Assembly (NCBI RefSeq): GCF_000599865.1
Contig: NZ_JHAC01000001.1
Coordinates: forward strand, 1-59,333
Length of the DNA: 59,333 bases
Direction: 5' to 3'
Source: Deinococcus phoenicis
Lineage (GTDB): Bacteria > Deinococcota > Deinococci > Deinococcales > Deinococcaceae
Below, piece by piece: positions 29,219 through 43,907 of the stretch; positions within the stretch are counted from its first letter, which is position 1, and every line of letters starts with the position of its first letter. The position numbers were made by a program, and so were the translations under genes. The notes beneath the pieces are model-generated. The model worked only from the letters and a program-made list of their open reading frames with translations. It had not been told where the DNA came from and searched no databases.

Positions 29219-29937
29219 ATGCGCCGCCCATCCCACTTCCGCACGGCCCTGGTCGTGGTGCTGGCGTTTCTGGCGGGCGGGGCGGTGGGCCGGCTCAGCC
29301 CGCTGGTGCTGCGGCCACCCCTGGTGCTGGGCCAGGACGCGGCCCCGCCCGGCGTGGACGCGGCGGCCCGGTCCTGGCTGGAGCGGGAGCCGCAACCCTT
29401 CATCGATATCCGGCCCCGGAACGGCATGGCGGACATTCTCCTGATCCTGTACCCCGGCGGCCTGGTGCGGCCACAGGCGTACGAGTGGCTGGGGAAGGCC
29501 CTGGCCGCGAGGGGCGTGCAGACGGTGATTCCGGTCTTTCCCCTCGATCTGGCTGTTCTCGGCGCGAACCGGGCAGAGGGTCTGATCGCCCGCTTCGGGC
29601 CGGGCAAGCGGGTGGTGATCGCGGGGCACTCGCTGGGCGGCGTGATGGCCGCGCAGTACGCGGCCCGGCATCCGGCGCAGCTCTCGGGCCTGATCCTGCT
29701 GGCGGCCTATCCCGCCGAGAATGTGGACCTGCGCGCGGCGGGCTGGACCGTCTGCCCCCGGACACCACCCTCACGGTCCTGCCCGGTGCCGTCCATGCCT
29801 TTTTCGGGCGGTATGGCCCGCAAAGGGACGACGGTCAGCCGACCGTGACGCGCGGGGAAACCGAGAGGCAGATCGTCCGCGCCGTGACGGCGTTCCTTCA
29901 GGAACTCCCACCCCCGGAGCCGCCGCCGACACGTTAG
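29219..29937 (+). pseudogene. Alpha/beta hydrolase pseudogene with out-of-frame internal deletion
   Basis: The first frame reads a signal-anchor segment, YPGGLVRPQAYEWLG, then the nucleophile elbow VIAGHSLGGVMAAQYAA and LAAYPAENVDLRAA, and then turns into unlike sequence and stops at 29848. The missing C-terminus lies in another frame: LPPDTTLTVLPGAVHAFFGRYG followed by [17 protein letters not shown], ending at 29937. Between the two, near 29740, the strand that normally holds the catalytic Asp (a PVL-x-G-x-xD stretch) is absent. So an internal deletion of roughly 70-100 bases removed the acid residue and shifted the frame, leaving the nucleophile Ser and the His apart. Native function would be a periplasmic or membrane-anchored hydrolase. 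Confidence 0.8.
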
Positions 29938-29940
29938 CCT
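29935..29940 (+). promoter_or_regulatory. Leaderless-type -10 element TAGCCT
   Basis: TAGCCT is seven bases before the ATG of the MFS gene and overlaps the end of the pseudogene. Confidence 0.5.
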
Positions 29941-29947
29941 GCTGGTC

Positions 29948-31327
<1,380 letters not shown>

Positions 31328-31373
31328 GGGCGGCCGGGGCGAAAGGTCGGGCTGAAAACGGACCTGACCGGGC

Positions 31374-33605
31374 CTAGCCGTCCAGCGCGGTCAGCACCGC
31401 GTCGACGATCCGTTCGCCATACGCCTCGATGCGCTTCTCGCCCAGGCCGGGCAACCCCTGCAACTCGGCGAGCGTGCGAGGTTGCCGGGCCGCCAGCGCG
31501 TCCAGTGTGGCGTTCGGAAAGATCACGAAGGCGCTGCGACCTGTCTCGCGCGTGAGTTCCCGGCGCAGTTCGCGCAGGGCCTCGGCCACCTCGGGGTGGG
31601 GCTGGGGGTCGGGGGCTGCCGGGTGTGGGGAGGACGCAAAAAGGGCAGAGGGTGGAGGCGGAGGGCGGACCGCCGCCGGCTGGCCGCTTCCCCGCAGGAC
31701 GCCCAGCACTGCCGCATTTCCCGCCGCTCCGCGCTCGGCGTCGTTGGGCTGGGGGCGGGCCACCGCTTGCTGGCTCCCCGCATGCTCCCGCACCACCTCC
31801 AGCACCTCCTCGCCGTAACTTTCCAGTTTGCGCCCGCCGACGCCGCTCACGCTGCCGAGGGTCGGCAGGGTGCCGGGGCGCAGCTCGGCGATGGTTTTCA
31901 GGGTCGCGTCGTTGAAGATCACGTAAGGGGGCACGGCCTGCTCGCGGGCTTTCGAGAGCCGCCACTGGCGCAGGGCCTCGAACAGCGGCTGAGCCTGCGC
32001 GTCCACCGGGGCGCGGTCCGGGCGGCCCGGGCGGACACGGTCGCGCTTGCCGGGCCGGGGGGCGAGGGTGTCTTCGCGCAGGTGCAGCGTCGCCTCACCT
32101 TTCAGCAGCGGGCGGGCCTTGCCAGTGGCGCTGAGGCCGTGATGCTCGCCCGCCGCGAGGTAGCCCAGGCTGACCAGCTGGCGCAGCAGCCCCCGCCAGG
32201 CCTTCTCGTCGTGGCCCTGGCCGACCCCGAAGGTCGGGAGCTGGTGGTGCCCCAGCGCCCGCACCTTTTCCGTCTCGCGGCCCAGCAGTACGTCGGTCAG
32301 GTGGGCCGCGCCGAAGCGGTTGCCGGTGCGGATCGCCGCCGAGAGGGCCATCTGAGCCTCGCGGGTGGCGTCGCGGACGCGGGGGGGATTCAGGCACACG
32401 TCGCAGTTGCCGCACGGCTCCGCGAGCGTCTCCCCGAAATACCCCAGCAGCACCTGACGGCGGCACGTGGCGGCCTCACAGTAGGTCAAGAGGGCGTCGA
32501 GCTTGGCGGCCTCGACGCGCCTCACCGCCTCGGGCGCGTCACTCTGCGCGAGCATCCGTTTCACGTTCACCACGTCGGCCAGACCGTAGACCATCCAGGC
32601 GGTGCCCGGCAGGCCGTCGCGCCCGGCGCGGCCCGTCTCCTGGTAGTAGCCTTCCAGGCTCTTGGGCAGGTCGAGATGCGCCACGAAGCGCACGTTGGGC
32701 TTGTCGATGCCCATGCCGAAGGCGACCGTCGCCACCACGACCAGCCCTTCCTCGTTCAGAAAGCGGTCCTGGGCGTGGTTGCGCTCGCGCGGCGAGAGGC
32801 CCGCGTGATACGGCACCGCGTCCACGCCCTGCGCGGCCAGCCACGCCGTCGTCTCCTCCACCGACTTGCGCGAGAGGCAGTACACGATGCCCGCGTCGCC
32901 CGGATGCTCGGTGCGGATAAAGTCGAGAAGCTGCGTCTTGGGGGCTTCCTTCTGGGCCACCCGGTACTGGAGGTTGGGGCGGTCGAACGACGAGATGAAC
33001 TGCGGCGCGTCCTGCAAGCCCAGCACCCGCAGGATGTCGGCGCGGGTGCGGTCGTCGGCGGTGGCGGTGAGGGCCACGCGCGGCAGGTGCCCGAAGCGTT
33101 CGGGCAGCACGCCCAGTTGCCCGTACTCGGGCCGGAAGTCGTGCCCCCACTGGGAGACGCAGTGCGCCTCATCGATGGCGAACAGGGCCACCGGCGCGCG
33201 CTCCAGCAGGTCGAGGGTCCGGGGCAGCAGCAGGCGCTCGGGCGCGACGTACAGCAGGTCGAGTTCCCCGGCGAGCAGCGCCGCTTCGACCTCGCGCACC
33301 CCTTCCGCCTGAAGGGTGGAGTTCAGGAAGGCGGCCCGCACGCCCACCTGCCGCAGCGCGTCCACCTGGTCCTTCATCAGCGCGATGAGGGGCGACACCA
33401 CGACCCCCACGCCGTCCCGCAGCAGCGAGGGCACCTGATAGCACAGGCTCTTGCCGCCGCCCGTCGGCATCAGCACCAGCGCATTGCTCCCCTCGGCCAC
33501 CGTGCGGACGATCTCGGCCTGCACGCCCCGGAAGGCGCCGTAGCCCCAGACGGTCTTCAGGACTTCGCGGGCGCGTTGGTCGGTGGAGGCGGGGGCGGCG
33601 GTCAT
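31374..33605 (-). CDS. recQ: ATP-dependent DNA helicase RecQ with two HRDC domains
   Basis: The 743-residue product is a 3-to-5-prime DNA helicase. It has Walker [13 protein letters not shown] near residue 47, DEAHC in motif II near 142, a four-Cys zinc site (CEAATC with CGNCDVC near 375-400), a winged-helix RQC domain, and two HRDC domains near residues 525-595 and 665-740. A linker of about 65 residues rich in Pro, Ala and Gln joins them. D. radiodurans RecQ is known to carry three HRDC domains, so this protein has one fewer. The start has TATCCT seven bases upstream and no Shine-Dalgarno. Confidence 0.94.
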   Translation of the reverse strand: MTAAPASTDQRAREVLKTVWGYGAFRGVQAEIVRTVAEGSNALVLMPTGGGKSLCYQVPSLLRDGVGVVVSPLIALMKDQVDALRQVGVRAAFLNSTLQAEGVREVEAALLAGELDLLYVAPERLLLPRTLDLLERAPVALFAIDEAHCVSQWGHDFRPEYGQLGVLPERFGHLPRVALTATADDRTRADILRVLGLQDAPQFISSFDRPNLQYRVAQKEAPKTQLLDFIRTEHPGDAGIVYCLSRKSVEETTAWLAAQGVDAVPYHAGLSPRERNHAQDRFLNEEGLVVVATVAFGMGIDKPNVRFVAHLDLPKSLEGYYQETGRAGRDGLPGTAWMVYGLADVVNVKRMLAQSDAPEAVRRVEAAKLDALLTYCEAATCRRQVLLGYFGETLAEPCGNCDVCLNPPRVRDATREAQMALSAAIRTGNRFGAAHLTDVLLGRETEKVRALGHHQLPTFGVGQGHDEKAWRGLLRQLVSLGYLAAGEHHGLSATGKARPLLKGEATLHLREDTLAPRPGKRDRVRPGRPDRAPVDAQAQPLFEALRQWRLSKAREQAVPPYVIFNDATLKTIAELRPGTLPTLGSVSGVGGRKLESYGEEVLEVVREHAGSQQAVARPQPNDAERGAAGNAAVLGVLRGSGQPAAVRPPPPPSALFASSPHPAAPDPQPHPEVAEALRELRRELTRETGRSAFVIFPNATLDALAARQPRTLAELQGLPGLGEKRIEAYGERIVDAVLTALDG

Positions 33606-33612
33606 CGGGAGC

Positions 33613-33618
33613 AGGATA
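33613..33618 (-). promoter_or_regulatory. Leaderless-type -10 element TATCCT
   Basis: TATCCT is seven bases before the ATG of recQ. Confidence 0.5.
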
Positions 33619-33637
33619 GCGCGCTACGCTGAAAACG

Positions 33638-33668
33638 TAAAAGCCGGACCCTCACCGGCAGAGGGTCC
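33638..33668 (-). terminator. Intrinsic terminator of the lipoprotein gene
   Basis: GGACCCTC pairs with GAGGGTCC and on the minus strand is followed by GGCTTTT. It lies about 40 bases past the stop of the lipoprotein gene and just upstream of recQ. Confidence 0.7.
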
Positions 33669-33709
33669 AGCCGGTTCATCTGGCGGGCCGGTTTATCTGA
33701 AGGAACGGG

Positions 33710-34402
33710 TCAGAACCCGATCTGGGCCTGAAGCTCCGCCATTGTGCGCCACTGCGTCTGACTGGCCCCCACCGCCGAGTTGGCCGCCGTGCCGCTGGCG
33801 CTGACCTGCCCGAAGACATTGGCCTGGGCCTCGATGTTCAGGTCGATGACATTCCAGCCGCGCTGGGTGTTCACGGTGACGGTGACGGGCAGCGTGCCGA
33901 TCTGGGGGATGTTCAGCAGCCGGGCGCAGTCGACCGTGCCGCGCAACTGGGTCGCGCCGTCGGCATACAGCCAGGCGCGGGCGCTCACGTGGCGGCTCAG
34001 CAGACCGGGTTTCGAGCCTTCCACCGCGCTCACCTGCCGCGTTCCGGCAGTGTCCTGGGCGGTCAGGGCCGACACCAGAAAGCCCCGCGTGCCCGCCGCG
34101 CTGCTGCCGAGTGAACCGGTGCAGCCCAGCCCGGTCAGCACGTCGGCCGCCGTCAGGGTCCGGCCAGCCAGCGCCGCCTCGCCGGGCAGGACCAGCGCGA
34201 AGGTGCCGTCCGCGTTCACCGGGGTGCTGGCGGTGTCCAGGCCCGGAACCCCCACCGTCCCCAGGCCGCTCCAGGTGACGACCTTCCCGTTGACGACCGT
34301 GACGGGCGGTTGATCGGAAGCCTGCGGCGCGGGAGCCGAACCGCAGGCGGTCAGGGCGAGAGCAGCACCGGCGAACAGCGCGAAACGCGGCAGGGTGTTC
34401 AT
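33710..34402 (-). CDS. Lipoprotein of unknown function
   Basis: The 230-residue product has a lipoprotein signal with the lipobox LTAC near residue 20 (ALFAGAALALTAC-G). The mature part is beta-rich and has a segment TLTAADVLTGLGCTGSLG and a second half with VTVNTQRGWNVIDLNIEA. No family is recognised. It is preceded by TACACT nine bases from the ATG with a GGGGG run between, so the start could be either leaderless or Shine-Dalgarno. Neighbouring genes give no functional clue. Confidence 0.75.
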   Translation of the reverse strand: MNTLPRFALFAGAALALTACGSAPAPQASDQPPVTVVNGKVVTWSGLGTVGVPGLDTASTPVNADGTFALVLPGEAALAGRTLTAADVLTGLGCTGSLGSSAAGTRGFLVSALTAQDTAGTRQVSAVEGSKPGLLSRHVSARAWLYADGATQLRGTVDCARLLNIPQIGTLPVTVTVNTQRGWNVIDLNIEAQANVFGQVSASGTAANSAVGASQTQWRTMAELQAQIGF

Positions 34403-34448
34403 GTCGCCCCCAGTGTACGGCCCTGGCCCGCGCGCCCCTCCCTCCTGC

Positions 34449-35474
<1,026 letters not shown>

Positions 35475-35568
35475 GGGGCAACCTCCTGGGAAAAGTGGGG
35501 CTGGGGAACGTGGTGACGCTCGGCGGTACCCCCAGCCTACCCCGGGAGCCTGCCCCGCTCCCGCGCCT

Positions 35569-36015
35569 TCAGCGCACGTCCTCGAACTCGGTGACGGCGT
35601 GGGCCAGGGCGTCGGTGGTGGTCGCCTGATAGCCCGCCCAGGCGAGCCACAGGGCGTCCAGGGCACGCCGCGCCCCGGTCAGGGCGGCGGAGACGCCGGG
35701 CGTGAGTTCGTCTCCGGCGGCGGCCAGCGCGACCGTCAGGTGCAGCTTGGCGCTCAGGTAGCGGGTCTGCTCGGTGCGGTGGCCGTCGTACACGTACACC
35801 ACGTCTGCCCATCCCGGCTCGAACGTGTCCCAGATCAGGCGCGTCACCGCCTCATGGCTGCCCAGGCAGAGGGTATGGGCCGGCGTGCCGTCCGGGGCGG
35901 ACAGTCGACGCTCCTGACAATGCTGGGCGGCCAAGCCGCTGACATCCCGGTCCACACTGTCCCGGAAGCGGGCCTGGATAACGACTCGGGCAGAATCTCG
36001 GGAAGCTTTGGACAT
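35569..36015 (-). CDS. Uncharacterised protein, 148 residues
   Basis: I do not recognise a family. The product is soluble, has several Arg/Asp-rich stretches, and includes DVVYVYDGHRTEQTRYLSAKLHL near the centre and a helical C-terminus (ALWLAWAGYQATTTDALAHAVTEF). The region just upstream is unusually AT-rich and includes a perfect TATAAT nine bases before the ATG. The next gene upstream is divergent. A 94-base gap separates its stop from the quinone oxidoreductase gene, so it is probably transcribed alone. Confidence 0.65.
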   Translation of the reverse strand: MSKASRDSARVVIQARFRDSVDRDVSGLAAQHCQERRLSAPDGTPAHTLCLGSHEAVTRLIWDTFEPGWADVVYVYDGHRTEQTRYLSAKLHLTVALAAAGDELTPGVSAALTGARRALDALWLAWAGYQATTTDALAHAVTEFEDVR

Positions 36016-36024
36016 AGTGGCAAT

Positions 36025-36030
36025 ATTATA
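36025..36030 (-). promoter_or_regulatory. Perfect -10 box TATAAT
   Basis: TATAAT on the minus strand, with AT-rich flanks, is nine bases before the ATG at 36015, so the transcript would start at or very near the start codon. No -35 match is visible at 17 bases. Confidence 0.6.
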
Positions 36031-36132
36031 TTCTGTTTTGAGCGAATCTGGGAGATAGAAGGGCAGGCCGGATGAAGGGCCAGACAGGGGGCGAACGCCG
36101 GGGCTTCGGGGTTTCTTCGCGGCCCGTCACGC

Positions 36133-36138
36133 TAGCCT
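36133..36138 (+). promoter_or_regulatory. Leaderless-type -10 element TAGCCT
   Basis: TAGCCT is seven bases before the ATG at 36146. Confidence 0.5.
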
Positions 36139-36145
36139 GCCGGCT

Positions 36146-37324
36146 ATGCTTCGCCACCTCCCCACCCACCTGGACCCCGAGATGCAGGCGGTGACCGACC
36201 GGGCCGCGAGCGCCATCCGGACCCACGCGGAAGCCTGCGAGACCGCACAGGACGTGACGCCGGAAGCGGCCGCCGCCCTGCGCGCCAGCGGGTACACGCG
36301 CCTCACCCTGCCCCGGGCTTCCAGGGGGCTGGGGGCCTCGCTGGAGGCGTACGCGGCCGCGCAGGGCGAGCTGGGGGAGGCGAATGCCGGGCTGGCGCTG
36401 GTGCTGGCGATGCACACGCATGTGGTGGGCGCGGCCTTTCAGGGGCGCACGCTGCCGGACCCGCTGCTGGCAGCCCTGGCGCAGGCCAGCGTGGAGGGCC
36501 GGCTGGTCAACGCCCTGGCGAGCGAACCGGAACTGGGTAGCCCCTCGCGCGGGGGTCTGCCCCGGACCACCGCCACGCCGGACGGGGACGGCTGGCGGGT
36601 CACGGGCCGCAAGACCTGGGCCACCGGTGCCCACGCGCTGAACCTGGCGCTGGTCACGGCGGCGACCCCGGGCGGGCAGGTCCTGCGCCTCCTGGTGCCG
36701 ATGGACGCGCCGGGCGTGGGGACCGAGTCGACATGGGCCGGCGCCCTCGCCCTGCGCAGCAGCGGCAGCCATGACGTGACCTTCAGGGGCGTCCGGGTGC
36801 CGGGCGACCACGCCGCGCCGCCCTCGCCCGCCCACCCGGCCAGCAGCGCGTGGTTCTGGACCGCCATCGCCGCGACGTATCTGGGCGTCGGCTTCGCGGC
36901 CCTGGAAGCCCTGATCGGCTACGCGCGGGAACGGGTGCCGACGGCCCTGGGCCAGCCGATTGCCCGGCTGCCGCGCGTACAGGAACACGTGGGGCGGATG
37001 GCCGCCGACCTGCACGCCGCCCGCGCGCTGCTGGCCGGGGCCGCCCGGACCTGGGACGCGGCCCCCACGGCAGACTCGGTGCCCGCGCTGGCCGCCGCGA
37101 AGGCGCACGCGACCAATGCCGCCGTGGGCGCGACCGACCTCGCCCTGCGGACGGCGGGGGGCGCGGCCCTAACACCGGCGCTGCCGCTGGCCCGCCTGCT
37201 GCGCGATGCCCGCGCGGGGCTGACGCACCCCCCCTCCGACGAGGTGGGCTACGCGAGCCTGGGGGCCGCCCTGCTGGGCACCGGGCCGGAGGGGCCGCCA
37301 CGGCCCGGCCCGCGTGTGCCCTGA
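36146..37324 (+). CDS. Acyl-CoA dehydrogenase-family protein, divergent
   Basis: The 392-residue product has the acyl-CoA dehydrogenase fold but lacks the clear FAD loops of the gene at 26670. It shows ALASEPELGSPSRGGLPRTTATPDGDGWRVTGRKTW in the middle domain near residues 125-160, GSHDVTFRGVRVPGDHA near 215, and a helical C-terminus with YARERVPTALGQPIARLPRVQEHVGRMAADL. No typical catalytic Glu (YEGTNEIN) can be identified, so the reaction is uncertain; some relatives are flavin-dependent monooxygenases or two-component sulfur enzymes. A palindromic repeat starts at the last base of its stop codon. Confidence 0.8.
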   Translation: MLRHLPTHLDPEMQAVTDRAASAIRTHAEACETAQDVTPEAAAALRASGYTRLTLPRASRGLGASLEAYAAAQGELGEANAGLALVLAMHTHVVGAAFQGRTLPDPLLAALAQASVEGRLVNALASEPELGSPSRGGLPRTTATPDGDGWRVTGRKTWATGAHALNLALVTAATPGGQVLRLLVPMDAPGVGTESTWAGALALRSSGSHDVTFRGVRVPGDHAAPPSPAHPASSAWFWTAIAATYLGVGFAALEALIGYARERVPTALGQPIARLPRVQEHVGRMAADLHAARALLAGAARTWDAAPTADSVPALAAAKAHATNAAVGATDLALRTAGGAALTPALPLARLLRDARAGLTHPPSDEVGYASLGAALLGTGPEGPPRPGPRVP

Positions 37325-37457
37325 TACGAATTCCGGTTGAACAGTGACAAAAATTGTTCAACCCGAGCGGAGCGAGCCGGAAAGAAACGGTTGCCGGGAA
37401 AGGCGTTACCGAATCGGCGCTTTCCCGATTTGAGAACGGATTGGACGGAAACCGTAT
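37324..37457 (+). repeat. Palindromic intergenic repeat, copy 3
   Basis: The element starts at the last base of the preceding stop codon with ATACGAA. It then has the hairpin GGTTGAACA/TGTTCAACC, CCGAGCGGAGCGAG, and a CGGGAAAG/CTTTCCCG hairpin, and ends ACCGTAT. The end sequences form ATACG/CGTAT inverted ends, as in copy 1. Confidence 0.8.
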
Positions 37458-37529
37458 GACGCCCCGCCCAGACCGGCTCTCTCCGCAGGGGAACGGCGGC
37501 GCGTGATTGTGCCTCATCTGCGCGCCCGC

Positions 37530-37535
37530 TACACT
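37530..37535 (+). promoter_or_regulatory. Leaderless-type -10 element TACACT
   Basis: TACACT is six bases before GTG 37542 and sets the start of the LCP-family gene. Confidence 0.5.
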
Positions 37536-37541
37536 CGCCGC

Positions 37542-38681
37542 GTGCGCCGCCGTGCTGTCGTTCCGATTCTGGTCATTCTCGCGGGCCTGACCGCCCTCTC
37601 TGCTCCCGCCTTTCCCGCGCTGGCCCGCTACGGCGCGCTGCCCCGCAAGGCGGACGGTCCCGTCACCGTGCTGCTGGCGGGTGTGGACGTGCATTACGAC
37701 GAGACCGCAGCCGTATGGCCCTATCCGGCGACCCCCGAGGATTACAGCCAGCGGACCGACACCATCATGCTGGCGCAGTTCCGGCCCGACGGCACGGCCA
37801 ACCTGCTGAGCATTCCGCGCGACACCTGGGTGAATCTGCCCGGCTCCGGCTGGGGCAAGATCAACGGGGCCAACGTGAAGGGTGGCCCGGACCTGCTGGT
37901 GGAGGCGGTGCAGGACCTGACGGGAGTGCGGGTGGACGCCTACACGCTGCTGTCGCTCAACGCGCTGCGTGCCCTGACCGACGCGGCGGGCGGCGTGACG
38001 CTGGACGTGCCGCAGCGCATGAAGTACGACGACAATGCCGGGCACCTGCACATCGACCTTCAGCCGGGCCGTCAGCACCTCAGCGGGCAGCAGGCCGAGG
38101 GCTTTTTGCGCTTTCGCCACGACGGCCTGGGCGATATCGGGCGGGTGGCGCGGCAGCAGTCGTACCTGACCGCGCTGGTGGGCCGGTCGAAAAGCCCCCT
38201 GAACTGGTGGCGGCTCCCCGCGATGGTGGGGGCCATCCATCAGAACACCAAGTCCGACCTGACGCGGACGGAGGTGGGCGCGCTTCTCGGCGCGGCGCTG
38301 AGTGGCCTGAAGGTCAACATGCACACCGTTCCCGGCACGTTCGGCGGCGGCGGCACCTGGTTGCCCGACCGCGCCGCGCTGCACACCCTGATCCACGAGC
38401 AGTTCCGCGACCCGAACGACCCGCGCGCCCTGACCGTCGCGGTCGTGAACACCGCCGCCCCCGACGGCAGCGCCCGCCGCCTCAAGGCGCACCTGGAGGA
38501 GCTGGGCTATCAGGACGTGCGGATCGCCGAGGAAGCCCGCGCCGCCGCCTCCACCACCGTGTCGGGGAAGGCGGCGGCCACCGTGCTGCGCGACGTGGGC
38601 CACGGTCAGGTCACGCAGCAGGGCGGCATACCCGGCGCGGACGTGACCGTGCGGCTGGGCAGCGACACACCCGCCAACTGA
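37542..38681 (+). CDS. LytR-CpsA-Psr (LCP) family protein with C-terminal LytR_C domain
   Basis: The product (379 residues) is anchored by one N-terminal membrane segment (VVPILVILAGLTALSA) and contains the LCP domain: VLLAGVD near residue 45, the conserved RTDTIMLAQF, IPRDTWV and INGAN motifs and a conserved Arg-rich FLRFRHD near 188. The last 85 residues resemble LytR_C (ALTVAVVNTAAPDGSARRLKAHLEELGYQDVRI). LCP enzymes move glycopolymers from a lipid carrier onto peptidoglycan. The start is set at GTG 37542, after TACACT at six bases; an in-frame ATT-to-GTG frame from 37503 would have a worse signal anchor. Confidence 0.88.
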   Translation: MRRRAVVPILVILAGLTALSAPAFPALARYGALPRKADGPVTVLLAGVDVHYDETAAVWPYPATPEDYSQRTDTIMLAQFRPDGTANLLSIPRDTWVNLPGSGWGKINGANVKGGPDLLVEAVQDLTGVRVDAYTLLSLNALRALTDAAGGVTLDVPQRMKYDDNAGHLHIDLQPGRQHLSGQQAEGFLRFRHDGLGDIGRVARQQSYLTALVGRSKSPLNWWRLPAMVGAIHQNTKSDLTRTEVGALLGAALSGLKVNMHTVPGTFGGGGTWLPDRAALHTLIHEQFRDPNDPRALTVAVVNTAAPDGSARRLKAHLEELGYQDVRIAEEARAAASTTVSGKAAATVLRDVGHGQVTQQGGIPGADVTVRLGSDTPAN

Positions 38682-38796
38682 TTCCGGCTTCACAGGCCGC
38701 CGCATGTTCAGCCACCTGGGGAGGTCGGCCCGCCGCCCTCCTGGCCCCACCCCGCGCTTTTGTGATGCCTTTCCCCGCCGGGGCGCACGGTTGCGG

Positions 38797-38802
38797 TATA
38801 CT
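38797..38802 (+). promoter_or_regulatory. -10 box TATACT of the rimP-nusA operon
   Basis: TATACT is the best -10 candidate in the gap upstream of rimP. Transcription would start near 38809, ahead of the terminator-like stem. Confidence 0.5.
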
Positions 38803-38814
38803 GCGGCAGTAAAT

Positions 38815-38877
<63 letters not shown>

Positions 38878-38895
38878 GTGTCAGCGGCCCACAAT

Positions 38896-39381
38896 ATGAA
38901 TAACAACGCAGTTCACAATTCAACCCATACACCATCCGGCAACTTGCAGACCCTCGCGGACGGTGTCCTGCGGCCCCTGGGCTTCGAGGTGCTGGACGTG
39001 CAGGTGCAGAACCCGGGCCGCAGGCCTATCGTCGTGATTCGCATGGACCGCCTGGACGAGCAGCCCGTGACCGTCGAGGACCTGGAAACCGCCAGCCGCG
39101 CGGTCGGCGCGGAGTTCGACCGCACCGACCCTATCGCGGGCGAGTACCGCCTGGAGCTGGAATCGCCGGGCGCCAAGCGGCCTCTGACGCGCGCTCGGCA
39201 CTTCGAGCGCATGCTGGGCCTCAAGGCGCGCGTGCGGGGCGAGGGCCACGCCTTTACCGCGCCGATCAAGGCCGTGGCAGGCGAGCAGGTCACCTTCGAC
39301 GTGGAAGGCCAGGGCGACGTGACCCTCATGGTCGGCACGTTTCAGGGCAACCTCGCCGAGTTTCCGGACCGGCACCGCTGA
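38896..39381 (+). CDS. rimP: Ribosome maturation factor RimP
   Basis: The 161-residue product is RimP, which assists 30S subunit assembly. The N-terminal alpha/beta domain has TLADGVLRPLGFEVLDVQVQ, VVIRMDR and ESPGAKRPLTRARHFERMLG near residues 85-105; the C-terminal domain is SH3-like. It is the first gene of the rimP-nusA-ylxR-infB operon, an order widely conserved in bacteria. The start at ATG 38896 has no strong Shine-Dalgarno; GTG 38878 in the same frame is possible and adds six residues. Confidence 0.9.
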   Translation: MNNNAVHNSTHTPSGNLQTLADGVLRPLGFEVLDVQVQNPGRRPIVVIRMDRLDEQPVTVEDLETASRAVGAEFDRTDPIAGEYRLELESPGAKRPLTRARHFERMLGLKARVRGEGHAFTAPIKAVAGEQVTFDVEGQGDVTLMVGTFQGNLAEFPDRHR

Positions 39382-39422
39382 CCCCTCAACGGGCAATTCA
39401 GACAACAGGAAGGAAGAGTGGG

Positions 39423-40611
<1,189 letters not shown>

Positions 40612-40616
40612 CCCGT

Positions 40617-40922
<306 letters not shown>

Positions 40923-40994
40923 CAACCTGATCCCTGCCCCCACCGCTCCTCCCTTTCGGGGCTGGTCGGCCCGGGGGCCTCACCGGAGGTGAGT

Positions 40995-42830
<1,836 letters not shown>

Positions 42831-42869
42831 GGCGAGCGGTCGGCTTTCAGCCGTAAGCAAGCAGCAAAA

Positions 42870-42913
42870 AGAGAGGGGCAGCTTCCCAGCTTGGGGGCCG
42901 CCCCTCTCTCTTT
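42870..42913. terminator. Bidirectional intrinsic terminator after infB
   Basis: AGAGAGGGGC (42870-42879) pairs with GCCCCTCTCT (42900-42909) and is followed by CTTT. A run of A on the left gives a T-tract on the minus strand. It lies between convergent infB and the next gene. Confidence 0.75.
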
Positions 42914-42921
42914 GGCCGGGT

Positions 42922-43719
42922 TCAGGTGCCCTGGTCGCCGGACTGGCTGAGGCCACGCGGTCCATTCTGACCGTCACGGTCATGCCCGCCGCGTCCGCCA
43001 CGTCCAAACTCCAGGCCGAAGTTCGCATCCGCCTGGGCGCGGGCCAGCATCTGGTCGGCCTGGGCCTGGGTGAGGCGACCAGCCTGCACCTGGGCGGCGA
43101 GTTGGGTCTTGAGCGCGGCGAGCGCAGCATTCCGCACGGTCTGGGTGCCCACGCCCCTGGCCTGCGCGATCTGGGCGACCGTCTGCCCCTGCTGAAGCTG
43201 TTGCCGCAGCGCCTGCTCACTGAGGCCGAGGGCCTGGGCCACCGCTGCCGTCAGGGCCGGACCACCGGCACCCGTGCGCGGGCCGCGTTCGCCCACCGGC
43301 CCCGCGCCAGGGCCGCCGCGCCCGTGCCTGCCGCCGAAACCGAAGTTCAGCGGGGCGTCCTTCATCCTGGCCTTGAGGTCGGCGGCGCGGTCCTGGGGAA
43401 TGTCCCCGGCCTGCACCCCCTGGTCGATGGTGGCGTTTCCGGCGCTGGTCGCGGCGGCCCGGAGGCGGTCCACACTGATGCCGAGCTGTGCGGCGAGCTT
43501 CTGAAGAAACACGTCCGCGTAGTGGGTGCGGGTCTGCGCTTGAGGGCGGGTCTGGGCCGGTTGCGCCCCGGTCTGCCCCGGCTGGGCCGGTTGCACACGC
43601 TGGGGGGGCTGGGGGTTCGTGGCCGACGTCCCTGCCGCGAACACCAGGCCCGCCGTGAGGGGGAGGGCAGCGGCAAGGGCGAGCAGGGCCGGGCGGGTCT
43701 TCTTTCTGGAATCAGTCAT
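42922..43719 (-). CDS. Exported repeat protein with paired helical motifs, unknown function
   Basis: The 265-residue product has a signal peptide (LLALAAALPLTAGLVFA, cleaved near residue 30), then a Pro/Gln-rich linker and two similar helical repeats: FLQKLAAQLGISVDRLRAAAT near residue 70 and AVAQALGLSEQALRQQLQQGQTVAQIAQA near 155. Gly/Arg/His-rich segments (GFGGRHGRGGPG, FGRGGRGGHDRDGQ) follow each. The repeats resemble small helical units seen in many exported actinobacterial and Deinococcus proteins and are of unknown function. AGGAGCG is just upstream of ATG 43719. It has no close neighbours on its strand. Confidence 0.7.
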   Translation of the reverse strand: MTDSRKKTRPALLALAAALPLTAGLVFAAGTSATNPQPPQRVQPAQPGQTGAQPAQTRPQAQTRTHYADVFLQKLAAQLGISVDRLRAAATSAGNATIDQGVQAGDIPQDRAADLKARMKDAPLNFGFGGRHGRGGPGAGPVGERGPRTGAGGPALTAAVAQALGLSEQALRQQLQQGQTVAQIAQARGVGTQTVRNAALAALKTQLAAQVQAGRLTQAQADQMLARAQADANFGLEFGRGGRGGHDRDGQNGPRGLSQSGDQGT

Positions 43720-43907
43720 GCATCACGCTCCTGGGGTGCCCGGGCAAGAAGACACAGGCACAGGGTCAGGGTGCGGGGACACGGTTAAACGGGGGCTAAC
43801 GGCGCGGCGCGGGCGGCCTCCGTCCTCACGGCGCTCTGCTATCCTGTGGCGCTTCCGCACGTAGCTTTTCTTCCGGCTGTCCGACAGCGCGTGCGCGGCT
43901 TTTCCTC

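Noticed and set aside
37503..37541. Upstream start for the LCP gene
   Set aside because: TACACT lies within this stretch, six bases before GTG 37542, and the GTG start gives a clean signal anchor.
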